NCBI RefSeq assembly: GCF_947179165.1
Contig: NC_077245.1
Coordinates: forward strand, 18,508,740-18,572,739
DNA from: Solanum dulcamara
Lineage: Eukaryota; Streptophyta; Magnoliopsida; Solanales; Solanaceae
Length of the DNA stretch: 64,000 nt
Direction: 5' to 3'
Made by a program: the position numbers and the translations under genes. Shown here in pieces: positions 1-12,165 of this stretch (positions are counted from its first letter, which is position 1; each line of letters opens with the position of its first letter). The notes beneath the pieces were generated by a model. It was not told where the DNA came from. It did no database searches and worked only from the letters and a program-made list of their open reading frames with translations.

Positions 1-1322
1 CTATCCAGTCGTTCCTCTATTCATTTAACAAATCTTTTGGGACTCATCACAACTCCAAGGTTTTAAATCAACAATTCAAGATAAATAACATATTTAAGAA
101 AATTAACATTCTTTATCATAATCAACATAGTTAAAAAAATTAACAATACATGTTCGACCTCTCATCTCAATCAACTTATACCAATATGTAGCCCATCACT
201 TTCTTGACTCCACAACATCAACATAATAAACAATTAGGGTAATAGATGAAAAGGACCTATTTGGACCTAACTCTATTAATAAACCTCATTCTTATGAACA
301 ATCAATCTCAAAGAAGATGTAGGGCACATGGGTGGACTCAACCCATGCTTTAAGTAGCCTTACATACCTTGGTGAAGACTTTGAAGAAATGTTGATGTTG
401 GGTCTTCAATGGAAAGATTGAATCTTTGAAGTTCTTGAAGACAATCTTTGTTGGAGATGGATTTGAAGAAGAAGAGAGGGAATTTCTAGGGCTTTTAGAG
501 AGAGAGTGGAACTGAAAAATGGTCCATAAACGTCCAAGGCTAGTGTGTATATATAATTTGGGAAATGCCTAATTTGCCCTTTTTTCAAAAATTTGGAAAA
601 AAGGTTAACACACTCCTGGCGCGATAGTGGCGCGTCACGCCACTGCGGCGCCAAGTCGAATATAGGCTTAAAACCTACATATCTTATAGTGGCGCATCGC
701 GCCATGGGCCAAACTACTGAGACTGTTTTATGGCGCTATAGTGGCGTATCGCACCCTTACAACGCCAAGCCTATATTTTCTGGATTCTTGAAAATAGGCT
801 TAAAAACCCTGCATATCTCGTAGTGGTGCACCACGCCAGGGACCAAACTACAGAGGCTTATTCCTAGCGCGATAATGGCACATCGCACCACTGCGGCGCC
901 AAGCCCAGGTTTCCAACAGTTACCACCCAGGCCTGAAATTCCTACAGTGCTAGTCCGTCTTAGGATAGTTATAATTTTTGACTCCGAAGTCCAAAAATTA
1001 CAATATTGGCGGCGATGGAAAGAAGACTCACAGACCTTTAATTTAATAGTTCATGGGCCATCCAGATCGCCATATTTCAAAAGATATGGTCGTATAAGAA
1101 GTCGACCCCTTATACGAACTCATTCTAAAACTTAGCCAAGACGAATTTTTTGGACTTAGCTTGGTCTTAGGGACCCTTTGTGACCCCACAACACCTCTAA
1201 CACTCATCAATTACTTGGTAACTCATCCTAACTCATGCATACACTTCACAATAGTCGAGTTCATTCCTACACGTATACGAAAAAGGGTCCGAATCTTAGA
1301 GAAGAATTTTTAGGGTGTTACA
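1..1322 (-). repeat. G1 3' LTR, truncated by window start
   Basis: The segment ends with gggtgttaca, the reverse complement of the usual TGTAACACCC start of this LTR family, and is directly followed by the polypurine tract. It carries three GC-rich palindromic modules around 615-905. It matches 7466-8787 along its whole length with scattered substitutions. Confidence 0.88.
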
Positions 1323-1334
1323 TTATCTCCTCCT
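1323..1334 (-). other. Polypurine tract of G1
   Basis: The minus strand reads aggaggagataa immediately upstream of the 3' LTR. It corresponds to aagggggagataa beside the 3' LTR of G2. This is the expected primer for plus-strand DNA synthesis. Confidence 0.7.
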
Positions 1335-1438
1335 TAGGATCATTCGTCCTCGAATGATTAGTAAACCAAGGATGGACTCGGGTTACAAATCACAATCAGA
1401 ATCCAGTCACTCAACCGATCAAATTCTCAAATAAATTA

Positions 1439-2790
1439 CTATCCAAACTTGAAGTGCACAAACAAATTCAAGTCAAGAAAATGGACATTACCTTCAACAT
1501 TCTCACCGGTAGGCACAAATAGATGTAGATATTTAGATTTCATATCTTCCTCCGCTTCCCATGTGTCTTCCTCAATGAATTGATTTCTCCATAGGACTTT
1601 GACTGAGGCAATCTCTTTGCTCCTCAATTTGTGAATTTGGCGATCAAGAATTTAGATCGGAACCTCTTCATAGGACAAGCTATCCTTAACTCCAATACTA
1701 TAAATAGGGACTATCAATGAGGGATCTCCCAAGCATTTCTTCAACATTGAGATGTGAAATACCGGGTGGATAGAGGCTAGCTCCGAGGGTAACTTCAACT
1801 CATAGGCGACACTTCTAATCTGCCTCGCAATCTGGTAAGGACCAATGTATCAAGGACTAAGCTTCCCATTCCTTCCAAACCTCATGACGCCCTTCATGGG
1901 TGACACTTTCAGGTAAACCCAATCATCCACCTCAAACTCTAAGTCTCTCCTCTTCACATCGGTGTAAGATTTTTGATGGCTTTGGGCTGTCTTTAGCCTA
2001 TCTTGAATAACTCTCACCTTCTCCATAGCTTGGTGAACAAAATCAGGCCCAATCAATTCAGCTTTACCAACTTCAAACCACCCAATTGGTGATCTATACC
2101 TCCTCCCATACAGGGCTTCATAAGGAGCCATTTGAATGCTTGCATGATAGCTATTATTATATGCAAACTCTGTGAGAGGTAAGTGATCATCCCAATTTCC
2201 TTTGAAGTCAAGCACATATGCCCTCAACATATCCTCCAACATTTGGATGGTGCGCTCCGCTTGGTTATTTGTCTGGGGATGAAAGATCATACTAAGGTTC
2301 ACCTTTGAACCCAGTCCCTTCTAAAAGGATCTCTAAAATTGGGAAGTGAATTGAGCTCCTCGGTCTGAGATGATAGACAAGGGAACCCCGTGTAATCTGA
2401 CGATCTCCTGAATGTATAGTTTTGCATAATCTTCTGCGGTGTCAGTAGTCTTAACTGCCAAGAAGTGAGCTGATTTTGTCATTCTATCCACAATCACCTA
2501 AATCGAATCATGTTGCTTTCGGGACCTCAACAAACCTGTAATAAAGTCCATGTTGACCATTTCCCACTTCCATTCCAGAATCTCTATATTTTAGGCTAAC
2601 CCATATGGCCTTTGATGCTCAACTTTAACCTATTGGCAATTCGGACACTTGGAAATAAATTCCGCGATATCTCTCTTCATTCCACTCCACCAATAAACTT
2701 CCCTTAAGTCATGGTACATCTTTGTAGAACCAAGATGAATACTGTATCTAGAACTATGCGCTTCGGCCATAATCCTCTCTTGAATCGACA
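1439..2790 (-). pseudogene. G1 integrase with chromodomain-like C-terminus (broken)
   Basis: This is the C-terminal part of the gypsy Pol polyprotein and would insert the cDNA into the chromosome. From N to C there is a degraded zinc-binding region (about 2620-2780), the catalytic core, and the tail with [17 protein letters not shown] (near 1850) and VKVLWRNQF...TWEAEEDMKSKY (1500-1610), typical of chromovirus integrase ends. The acidic core residue in NQAERTIQ is visible near 2255. The reading frame changes between about 2750 and 2300, so at least one frameshift lies in the core, and in-frame stops occur. The last stop at 1439 corresponds to the natural end of Pol in G2. Confidence 0.82.
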
Positions 2791-5057
2791 TTTGGTACAC
2801 ACAATCTATTTTGGTACCTCAACACACCATCCCCCCTATGGTAAAAACCATCACAGAGCTTGTGAACAACTCTCTTCAATTGGAAAAGGATGGGATCTTG
2901 GTCTTGCTTCTCTTTTACCTCTGCCACGAGTGAGGATGCAGACCCATCCTGAATATTAACTCCACCTTCATTATTCTCTTCAAGACGAACTCCCAATCGG
3001 GCTAATCTGTGCACCTCTTTAGCCAATTCTTTCCTTCCCTCCTCTATATAGGCAGTGCTACCCATAGACAACCTGCTAAGAGCATCAGCAACAACATTAG
3101 CTTTACTTGGATGGTAGAGGATGCTCATAACATAGTCTTTGCGTAGGTCGAGACATCTTCTTTGTCTCAGGTTGAGTTCCTTCTTGCTGAAGACGTATTG
3201 TAAACTCTTATGATCGGTGAACACATCAACATGCACTCCATACAAGTAGTAGAGCTAAATTTTAAGAGCAAAAACCATAGCTGCCAGCTCAAGGTCATGA
3301 GTTGGGTAATTTCTCTCATGAATCTTAAGCTGTCTTGAAGCATAGGCTATTACTTATCCCCTCTACATCAACACATAGCCCAAACCAACTCTAGACGCAT
3401 CACAATAGATCACAAAATCCTCTGTTCCATCAGGCAAAGTCAAAACAGGAGTAGTAGTTAGCTTGGTCTTCAATTTCTAGAAACTCTCCTCACAAACATC
3501 GGACTATTGGAACTTAGCCTTCTTTTGGGTCAACTTGGTCAATGATGATGATATGGATGAGAATCACTCTACAAACCTTCGATAATAGCCAGCCAAACCC
3601 AAAAAGCTTCTTATATCTGTTGGGGATGTGGGTCTGGGCTAATTCCTCACTACCTCAATCTTCTGAGCATCAACCTGAATACCATTTCCAGATATAATGT
3701 GGCCTAGAAAAGCCACTGATGCAAGCCAAAATTCACATTTGGAGAACTTCGCATACAATACCTGGTCTATCAAGGTTTGGAAGACGACTCTAAGATGATA
3801 GGCGTGTTCCTCCTCATTCTTGGAGTAAACCAAAATATCATTAATGAATACAATCACAAACATATCAAGATATGGCTTAAATACTCAGTTCATGAGATCT
3901 ATAAAAGATGCGGGGGCATTAGTCAACCCAAAGGACATCACTAAGAACTCAAAGTGGCCATAGCGGGTCCGTAAAGCTGTCTTTGGGATATCACACTCCC
4001 TCAGCTTCAACTGATGGTAGCCCGATCTTAGTTCTATCTTTGAGAAATAGGTGGCACCCTGAAGTTGATCAAACAAGTCATTTATTCTGGGGAGAGGGTA
4101 TTTGTTCTTTATGGTGACCTTGTTCAACTGCCTATAATTAATACATATTCTAAGGGACCCATCTTTCTTTCGCACGAATAGGACAGGAGCACCTCATGGT
4201 GAGACACTCGGCCTAATGAATCCCTTATCTAACAAGTCTTTCAACTCTTTCAACTCAGCCGAAGCCATTCTATATGGAGGGATAGAGATAGGCTGGGTAT
4301 CAGGGAGAACATCAATCCCAAAGTCGTTCTCCCTATCAGGAGGGACTCCGGACAGGTCTTCAGGAAAGACTTCGGGAAACTCATTGACAACCAGAACCGA
4401 CTCAAGGGATGGAGACTCAACCTTGTCATCTTTCACTCGGACAATGTGATAAATACACACTTTTGAGATTAGCTTTCTCGCCCTAAGGTATGAAATAAAC
4501 TTACCCTTAGGCATGACCGGTCTACCCTTCCACTCTATGACAGCCTCATTCAGTAATTTGAATTTGACAATCTGAGTCCTACAATCAATAGAGGTATAAT
4601 AGACATAAAGTCATTCCATGCCAAGGATCACATCAAAGTCAACCATGTCCAACTCAACTAAGTCAGCTAAGGTATCCCTATCATGGATTGACATAGTGCA
4701 ATCTCTATAGACTTTCTCAGCTAAGATAGAATCACCGACAGGAGTAGTTATGCAGAAAGGCTCATGAAGACGTTCAGGAATTCTATTGAATTTACTTGCC
4801 ACGTAAGGAGTCACAAAAGATAGTGTGGCACCTGGATCCATCAAAATATAATAGTTAAGAGAAAAGACTTGAATAGTACCCGTCACAACGTTTGGGGAGT
4901 CCTCTTGATCTTGGTGACTACCCATGGCATATAGACGGTTTGTACCTCTGCTCGTACCTGAAGTAGTTCCCCTCTGATTACCTCTAGCTGGTGGTACGGT
5001 GGTAGAATAGTGGGCTCTATTCCCCCATGTTGGACACTCCTTCTGAAAATGGTCCAT
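2791..5057 (-). pseudogene. G1 protease, reverse transcriptase and RNase H (broken)
   Basis: The minus strand encodes, in one frame with stops, an aspartic protease (4611-5000), reverse transcriptase (about 3640-4510) and RNase H (about 2950-3500). The protease motif reads DPGATLSF (near 4830) where G3 has DSGATLSF, so the catalytic triplet is altered. The reverse transcriptase motif at 3838-3849 reads FIND instead of FIDD, so the first catalytic aspartate is replaced by asparagine. A tryptophan in the SVSPWG motif has become a stop near 4195. RNase H is recognisable from DVFTDHKSLQY and the tail [16 protein letters not shown]. No working enzyme is expected. Confidence 0.88.
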
Positions 5058-6158
5058 TTAGCCGCATTTATAACAACCAACCCTACCCGCTCTACACTCT
5101 CCCAAGTGGAGCTTACCGCACTTGCCATATGGTAGCTTCCCTTGCGAACCTTGACCCGCGTTAGCCTGGGATTGAGAACCCCGAGGTCTAAAATTCTGGT
5201 GACTCTGTCCCTGCCGATCATACCTGCTCTGCGGCATAGGTGCACTGGCGGTAGATGAGGCATAGTTGGAAGGCCTCTTCTGGAAGACGGACCTGTTGCC
5301 CTTGTTTTGCCTCTGTTCATTCTCATGCCCTGCTAATTTTGCCTTCTTGCTCAGATACTCCTCCCTGTCTTTCCTCTTCTCATCCTCCACCTGTTGAGCG
5401 TACACCACTAATCTTGAAATATCCATGTCGGAGATTAATAATGCCGCTTTGCACTCCTTCTTCACATGTCTTCCTAAACCGGAGACAAATTTCCTCATCT
5501 TCAACCTCGTATCTGGGATCATCTTTGGAGCATATCTGGACAATTGGATGAACTTTAAACTATACTCCTTAACAATTATACTTTCTTGTTTTAGATTCAC
5601 AAACTCTTCCACCTTTGTTTCCCTCAATTATCTAGGAAAGAAATGGTTAAGAAAGGCTCCCTCAAATTCATCCCACATAACAGGTTCAGCATCCTCACCT
5701 CTATCTTGTTTCCATTGGTTATACCAAATTTTTGCCACATCTTTGAGTTGATAAGACACCAACTCAACCCTCTCGATCTTCGTAGCATGCATAGCTTTCA
5801 GGATCTTCCATGTCTCATTAATAAAATTCTGGAGGTCTTCATCAACCTTAGAACCTGTGAATGCTGGCGGATTCATTCTCAGAGAGTCTTTAATTTTGGT
5901 GGCAGCAGATGGATCTTGGGAACTAGAGATAAGAGTTGGCGAACTCTGGTTACCATTTCGGGTAGCCACTAGTTGAGTGAGCATAGAAATCTCTCCTCGA
6001 AAATCTGCTTCCGAAGTTGGTGCAGGTGGAGTGGTAGGCACTTGAGGTGCCTCCGCTTACCTCTTAGGTCGGCCCCTAGCCCTCGAAGGGCATACCTCTG
6101 ACTGTGGCATCTCTGTGTTATCAGCATTCCTCTGGCTAGCAGTACATTTAGGAGGTAT
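5040..6158 (-). pseudogene. G1 gag (start codon lost, stops)
   Basis: Gag capsid protein of the chromovirus, which packages the RNA in the virus-like particle. Retrotransposon-gag motifs seen include FTGSKVDEDLQNFI, VELVSYQLKDVAKIWYNQW and EFEGAFLNHFFPR; the C-terminal part has CYKCG of a zinc knuckle near 5060. Compared with G2 and G3 the start ATG has become ATA at 6156-6158, a stop follows at about 6057, and another stop sits after the HFFPR motif near 5627. The frame is otherwise the same as the protease and reverse transcriptase downstream. Confidence 0.85.
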
Positions 6159-6359
6159 TATTTGTAATGTATAAACGCACGAATTAGAAAGGAAGTTTAT
6201 AGAGTTTTAACTCTATCAAACGAATTCAGAGTATGAAAGAAGTAAAACAATTCTTAAGGTCTTATAGCCTCCTGATTATAAGTGTGGTGCACAACACACC
6301 CATAAGCCAGACTCTACTAGACACGGCTTCATAGACTCCCTAGGACTCTTAAACTCTGT

Positions 6360-6371
6360 GCTCTGATACCA
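6360..6371 (-). other. Primer binding site of G1 (initiator-Met tRNA type)
   Basis: The minus strand reads tggtatcagagc, the classic complement of the 3' end of plant initiator methionine tRNA, directly inside the 5' LTR. Confidence 0.8.
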
Positions 6372-8787
6372 TACCCTAGACATGGCCAGCACTCGAAAGC
6401 CATTTCTGGCCTTCAAGAGAACCACTTAGTCTAGTCACACTTTCATTTAATCACCTTCTATCAGCGGAAGACTCTATTATAAGCTACTAACCATTATATA
6501 GGGCCAAAGGCCAAACAACTATCAAATCAATAATCAACTAGAATAAAACTAGTCAAAACGGACAATTCACCACTTCCACACTCTAGTCTATGAAGCCCCT
6601 ATCAACAATCCAGGAGGTGCCAATGACAAGTCCATGGCTACCAACAACCAAAATAAAGGAGACAAAACAAAGCTGTAAAGATAACCTTGGCATCTTCTGG
6701 AGACTAGGAGGACTCACCAACCAGTGGGAAGTGAGAAGATCTTCAATGGTGCATCGATTGATGATATCTAGTACCTGTCTATGCATCATGAAATGATGAA
6801 GGCCAAATGACATCAATACATGGAATGTACGAATATGTAAAATAGCCGAATGAAATGAACATCAAAGAAGAATCAAATCAACTAAAAATCTCAACTCAAG
6901 AGAAGAACAACTCAATCAAGTATCCTAAGTCTAAACATGAATATTGTTTAGATGGGACCAATCACATAAAATTCAACCCAATCCGACTCAGAGTACTATC
7001 AAGACCTAAATAGGAGTTTCTCTTATTCGACAACCATCACTTATGAGCCAGTGATAGTACAACAAACCGACGTTGTTGCCGCGTCCGTGCATACTTTGCC
7101 AGGGTATGAATGAATCAACCAATCATGGATCCAATCCAACCAAGCCCTATAATGTCAGGACAATAATTTTGGGGAAGCATTTGACTTTAACGTTTCTATC
7201 CCCTCCTACGTTTGGCAACATAGTTATTGGATTTGAGTTATTACTTACTCTTACCTAATTCGGTGCTCGATACTCCTCCCAAGACTCAATGCTCATAAAA
7301 CTCCATCCAATCAACTCAGTCAAATCATATCGACAAGTCTCATTTACAACCTTATCAACTCATCAACTCTATCACAATTAAACCTCTCCCAATCATACTA
7401 TCCGATCAATCCCAATCATATCTTTTAAGAGTAGATTAAATATGTATTTATAACAACATACAAACCTATCCAGTCATTCCTCTATTCATTTAACAAATCT
7501 TTTGGGACTCATCACAACTCCAAGGTTTTAAATCAACAATTCAAGATAAACAACATATTTAAGAAAATTAACATTATTTATCATAATCAACATAGTTAAG
7601 AAAATTAACCATATATGTTTGACCTCTCATCCAATCAAATCATACCAACATGTAGCCCATCACTTTCTTGACTCCAAAACATAAACATAATAAACAATTA
7701 GGGTAATACATGAAAAGGATCTATTTGGACCTAACTCAATCAATAAACCTCATTCTTATGAACAATCAATCTCAAAAAAGATGTAGGGCACATGGGTGGA
7801 CTCAACCCATGCTTTGAGTAGCCTTACATACCTTGGTGAAAACTTTGAAGAAATCTTGATGTTGGGTCTTTAATGGAAAGCTTGAATCTTTGAAGTTCTT
7901 GAAGACAATCTTTGTTGGAGATGGATTTGAAGGATAAGAGAGAGAATGTCTAGGGCTTTTAGAGAGAGAGTGGAACTAAAAAATGGTCCAAAAACATCCA
8001 AGGCTAGTGTGTATATATAATTTGGGAAAGGCCTAATTTGCCCTTTCTTCAAAAATCTGGAAAAAAGGTTAAAACACTCCTAGCACGATAGTGGCGCGTC
8101 GCGCCACTACGGCGCCAAGTCGAATATAGGCTTAAAACTTGCACATCTGATAGTGGTGCATCGCTCCAAGGGCCAAACTACTGGGGTTGTTTTATGGCGC
8201 TATAGTGGCACATCGCGCCCTTACAGCGCCAAGCCTATATTTTCTGGGTTCTAGAAAATAGGCTTAAAAACCCTGCACATCTCGTAGTGGCGCGCCGCGC
8301 CAGGGACCAAACTACAGAGGCTTGTTCCTGGCGCGATAGTGGCGCGTCGCGCCACTCCGGCGCTAAGCCCAGGTTTCCAGCAGTTACCACCCAGACCTGA
8401 AATTCCTGCAGTGCTAGTCCGGCTTAGGATAGTTATAATTTTTGACTCCGAACTCCAAAAATTACTATCTTGGCGGCGATGGAAAGAAGACTCAAAGACC
8501 TTTAATTTAATAGGTCATGGGCCACTCAGATCGCCATATTTCAAAAGATATGGTCATATAAGAAGTTGACCCCTTATACGGACTCATTCTAAAACTTAGC
8601 CAAGATGAATTCTTTGGACTTATCTTGGTCTTAAGGACCCTTTGTGACCCCACATCACCTCTAACACTCATCAATTACTTGGGAACTCATCCTAACTCAT
8701 GCATACACTTCACAATAGTCGATTTCAAATTTACACATATACGAAGAAGGGTCCAAATCTTAGAGAAGAATTTTGGGGGGTGTTATA
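6372..8787 (-). repeat. G1 5' LTR (about 2.4 kb)
   Basis: It ends at gggtgttata on the right, a decayed form of the family terminus gggtgttaca. On the left it starts directly at taccctagacatgg, so about 17 terminal bases (TGTCACGCC... in G3) are missing next to the primer binding site. Three GC-rich palindromic modules lie at about 8075-8360. It pairs with the LTR at 1-1322. Confidence 0.85.
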
Positions 8788-9261
8788 TTCTAAACAAAAA
8801 CTACCTCTACGTATGATGTTTCAATAACATAGATATGTGATTTTCATAAATTTGGCTTGATAGAAAATCTTTTGAGGATGGAGGATTATTTATTAAAGGG
8901 AGGGGGTGTTTAATTGAAATAGAGTGCAAAATTTGATACTATAAACAAGTGGCGTAACAATCAAATTAATGAGGTTAGTGCATGCATCAACTCACTCTTC
9001 TATTGTGCATGAAAATTTTGAAATAACTAGGTGTGGATAAACTCAAACACTTGAACGATACTAGAATTAGTAAAATCATATTGAATATTTGACGATATAT
9101 TTTGTACCTTGTTACAAAAATTGATTTATGCTTACCATCCACACATTATCTAACCAAATACAATTCTCTCTCCATACGTTCCTAGGGAAGGGAGTATTCA
9201 AATCAATCCAAATGACACCAAAACAAAAGTCATAGTAAGAGGAGGATCCTTGATCTCTTTT
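8788..9261. other. AT-rich spacer, no gene seen
   Basis: Between the G1 LTR and the PP2 exon I see only AT-rich sequence with short stop-laden frames. No transposon termini or coding motifs could be assigned. Confidence 0.5.
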
Positions 9262-9628
9262 TCATTCTGGAAGAAACTCAATTCCTTGTACAATGAGGCC
9301 ATGTTTCCTACCAAGATGCCTAATCTCCATCAATTACGCTTCAACATCTGCGTTTTCTCCTTTATCATTGAAAAAATTTTCCATTTTTAATTCCATCCAT
9401 CACCTATTTTCAAGGGTAGTGTCGCTCTAGGTTCTCCTTGCTTCATGGTCACTCTCAGAATCAACAAATCCAATGACTGCCTTAGCATTTCTAAGGCCAT
9501 AAAATCCATTTTACAATTTGAACACTAGATAGGCAAAATAAATGGTTCTTTCCGACAATATTCGAGTTTCAACTTTGCTTCGGATATCGATCCAACAAAC
9601 CTAATTAAGTTTAGCCACCTTAGAGAAT
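9262..9628 (-). pseudogene. PP2-B-like (phloem protein 2) last exon, old decayed copy
   Basis: Read on the minus strand, a splice-acceptor-like tttttttgtag is followed by an exon that starts FSKVAKLN and ends HGLIVQGIEFLPE-stop. Other recognisable pieces are YFAYLVFKL, WMELKMENFFNDKGENADVEA and LMEIRHLG. This is the C-terminal half of the PP2 lectin-like domain found in plant F-box/PP2-B proteins, which bind N-glycans and act as SCF adaptors. Several stops (after KLN, after VFKL, within VEA-LMEI) make it a pseudogene. It is clearly more diverged than the other six PP2 pieces here. No F-box exon was found nearby. Upstream on the same strand lies copia sequence from 9735. Confidence 0.75.
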
Positions 9629-9734
9629 CTACAAAAAACTTACACTTTCTTAGTAATTGTATTGAATCAAGTAAAATATCTTTCAAAATTTAGAGGTCAT
9701 GGAAATGAACCGAACAAATATAAAACCTGAAGTC

Positions 9735-10630
9735 AAGGTGAGATAACTATTCCCAATACTTTTGTTGGAGGGAATTCTGTTTGGACCCCACAAGTTTGAA
9801 TGTATATAATCTAACTTGTCTTTGGTCTTGTGCGCTACTTTCTTGCTAAACTTCACCCTTGTTTGCTTACCAGATACATAATGCTAACAAAAATTCAAAG
9901 CTTGATTTTTGTAACCAGCCAATAAATTCTATTTGTTCAACAATGAAAATCCTTTGTCACTCATATGACCAAGTCGCAAGGGTCACAATTGAGACAGATT
10001 CCAATTACTCTTTCTAGAAGCTACAGTTGCTTCCTTTTCAGCTACACTAGCTTGTAGATAATACAGTCTTGAATGAAGCTTAACCTTCATGAGTACCATG
10101 GAGCCTTTACACACTTTAAGTGTTCCATTCTCTGAGTGAAACTTATACCCTTGATTATCCAAAGTCAAAAGAGAAATCAAAATTCTCTTCATTCGAGGAA
10201 CATACCAACACTCAATATTTCTGAGAATGCCATCGAACATTCTCAATTTAATGCTACCAATCCCCTCTACCTCTAATGGATTGTCATCACCTAGGCAAAC
10301 ATTCCCACTCGTCTCCTTGTAAGTTGCAAATCAATTCTTGTGTGGACACATGTGGAAAGTTGCACCAGAATTAAGAACCTAGGAATTGTGCTTAGGATTA
10401 GAACTCACTGAACAACCTTCCTTACATAGTCATTGTCATCAGAATTATTATCAGTGTCAACAATATTTGCCGAGTAATCAACTTTCTGATTTTCTCTTTT
10501 CTCCTTTAGCTTTGGAGAATCTCTTTTGTAATGACCCTGTTCCCCGTACTCATAGCAATTCTGCTTCCTTGCTCTAGAGTTTGATTTGGCTTTATGGAAG
10601 GCAATTAAAGGGAATTTTCCAAAAGAGTTG
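9735..10630 (-). pseudogene. CopA: inverted copia fragment (gag zinc knuckle, protease, integrase N-part)
   Basis: The minus strand encodes, from 10630 downwards, a degraded zinc knuckle (CYEYGEQGHYKRDS, two cysteines lost), a stretch matching copia protease, the GAG-pre-integrase domain (WHLRLGHMSDKGFSLL near 9960) and the start of the integrase core (KLDYIHSNLWGP near 9790). The order is that of a copia element, but it is head-to-head with plus-strand copia sequence starting at 10635 that continues the same polyprotein from the integrase core onward. The simplest reading is an inversion of the front part of one element. Many stops are present. Confidence 0.72.
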
Positions 10631-10634
10631 AAAG

Positions 10635-11755
10635 AATCAGAACAAGCAGACTGAGAGAAAAGTTAAGCGTCTTCGAACTGACAATGCGTTGGAATTTGCA
10701 ACTTAGAGTTCAATAACTTTAGCAACAAAAAAGGCATAGTGAGACACCATACTTGTGTTGGAACACCACAACACAATAGTGTTGCAGAATGTATGAACAT
10801 AACACTTTGTGATAGAGCACGAAGTATGCTTTCACACTTATGTGTTAGCAAGGAATTTCTGCTGAAGCAATCAATACAGCTTGTTATTTGGTCAATAGAT
10901 CTCCATCCACAACTATTGAGTTAAAAAACTCCTTTTGAGGTTTGGTCCAGTTAGCCTGCTAATTATTCAAATTTAAGGATATTTGGTTGTCCTGCTTGTG
11001 CTCATGTGAGGGATGGAAAACTTGAGCTGAGGGCAAAAAAGTGCATATTTCTAGGATATGCAACTGGAGTGAAAGGTTACAGATTATCATACACAGATCA
11101 AAAGAATTCAGGGTTAATTATTAGTAGGGATGTAAAATTCAATGAATATGCCTCACTGGATAGTTAAAAGGAAAAGGAAATAGCAAAAACAAATCATGGT
11201 GTTAGTGACCGCATAGAGCTAGAAGTTGAATCTCCACTAGCTCAACCTAATATTTCAGAAGTGGAGGAGATGCAAAATATTAATCAAGATGATAATGATG
11301 ATGCACCTATGCAACAACAATCATATAGCATTGCAACAGGCAGAAAAAAGAGAGTGATCAACCAACCAAAAAGATTGCAAACGTGGTTGATGAAAATCTT
11401 TTTGGATATGCAAATTTTGTAGAATTCTCTTTATCAGTTGCAGAGACCATTGACGTGCTTGAGACTAATAGTATAAAGAAGCTATCTCTAGTTCAAAAGC
11501 AAATCAGTGGATTGGTGCTATGGGTGAAGTGATTAAGTCTCTTCAAAACAATAAAAAATGCAAGCTTGGTTTACTGCCAAAGGGACAAAAGGTTGTCAAA
11601 TATCATTTTGTCTGAGATGTTGTATTTAAAGGGGTTGTTGATGTGAACAAAGTGTCTACACATGATAATCCAGGAGATATGATGACCAAGAGAGTCCGGA
11701 CCAATAAGTTTGCTTGGTGTGAGTTGTACTCAGTAAGCCTTTTGGAGGGATAAGA
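10635..11755 (+). pseudogene. CopA: copia integrase core and RNase H end, RT deleted
   Basis: The plus strand starts in the integrase core (RLRTDNALEFCN) and continues through VGTPQHNSVAECMN, where the catalytic Glu region is still recognisable, then NLRIFGCPACAHV and KCIFLGYATGVKGYRL. After a linker it reaches the start of reverse transcriptase (SLQNNKKCKLGLLPKGQK, near 11540-11590). It then jumps straight to the RNase H terminus (NKVSTHDNPGDMMTK, 11645-11690). Most of reverse transcriptase and RNase H is therefore deleted. A copia LTR follows at 11814. Confidence 0.75.
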
Positions 11756-11813
11756 GCAAGGCAGAGAGACGTTATTTCAATTGATGAAAGGAATTCAAAC
11801 CAAGGGAAAGATT

Positions 11814-12165
11814 TGTTAATTATGTCTTGAATTTTTTTCTTGTATATTTTAGGAAACTCATAATCCCTATTAGTTTAGGAGACCACTGTCCTAATAAATA
11901 TGGGAAATGAATATATTGTCCTTCTAGGATTGGGAAACCTTTTCCTTATAGGTTTGGGACTACTTGGAATCTATATATAGGGTATGTAGTTGGGGATCCT
12001 AAAGCATTGTAAACTTTTTCTCTTTCTTTCATAGTGAAAAAATTTGTCCGCTTTTGCTAGGAGGAGTAGACATAGCCGAACCTCATTAAATCCTTGTGTT
12101 ATTTTTCTTCTATATTTTCTTTATTTATGATTGTGTGCTAGTTAATCCACGATATTTCCGCAACA
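11814..12165 (+). repeat. CopA 3' LTR (about 350 bp)
   Basis: A short purine tract (ccaagggaaaga) precedes TGTTAATTATGTC. The segment has a TATA-like ctatatatagg near 11970 and ends in ccgcaaca. Length, TG/CA ends and position after the RNase H terminus fit a copia 3' LTR. No second LTR copy was found to confirm the borders. Confidence 0.65.

Larger units (their letters stand above)
1..8787 (-). mobile_element. G1: Ty3/gypsy chromovirus (Tekay/Del-like), left end cut by window
   Basis: Reading on the minus strand the order is 5' LTR (6372-8787), primer binding site, gag, protease, reverse transcriptase, RNase H, integrase with a chromodomain-like tail, polypurine tract and 3' LTR (1-1322, incomplete). 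The first 1322 bases of the window align with the last 1322 bases of the right LTR, which fixes the two LTRs as a pair. Gene order with integrase last and a chromodomain-like C-terminus marks a gypsy chromovirus. Stops and a frameshift in integrase make it non-autonomous. The target duplication cannot be checked because the left end lies outside the window. Confidence 0.9.

Noticed and set aside
2754..2959. Plus-strand open frames opposite G1 pol (also 4216-4449, 5255-5751, 5643-5972)
   Set aside because: They overlap recognisable gypsy domains on the minus strand and contain no motif of their own.
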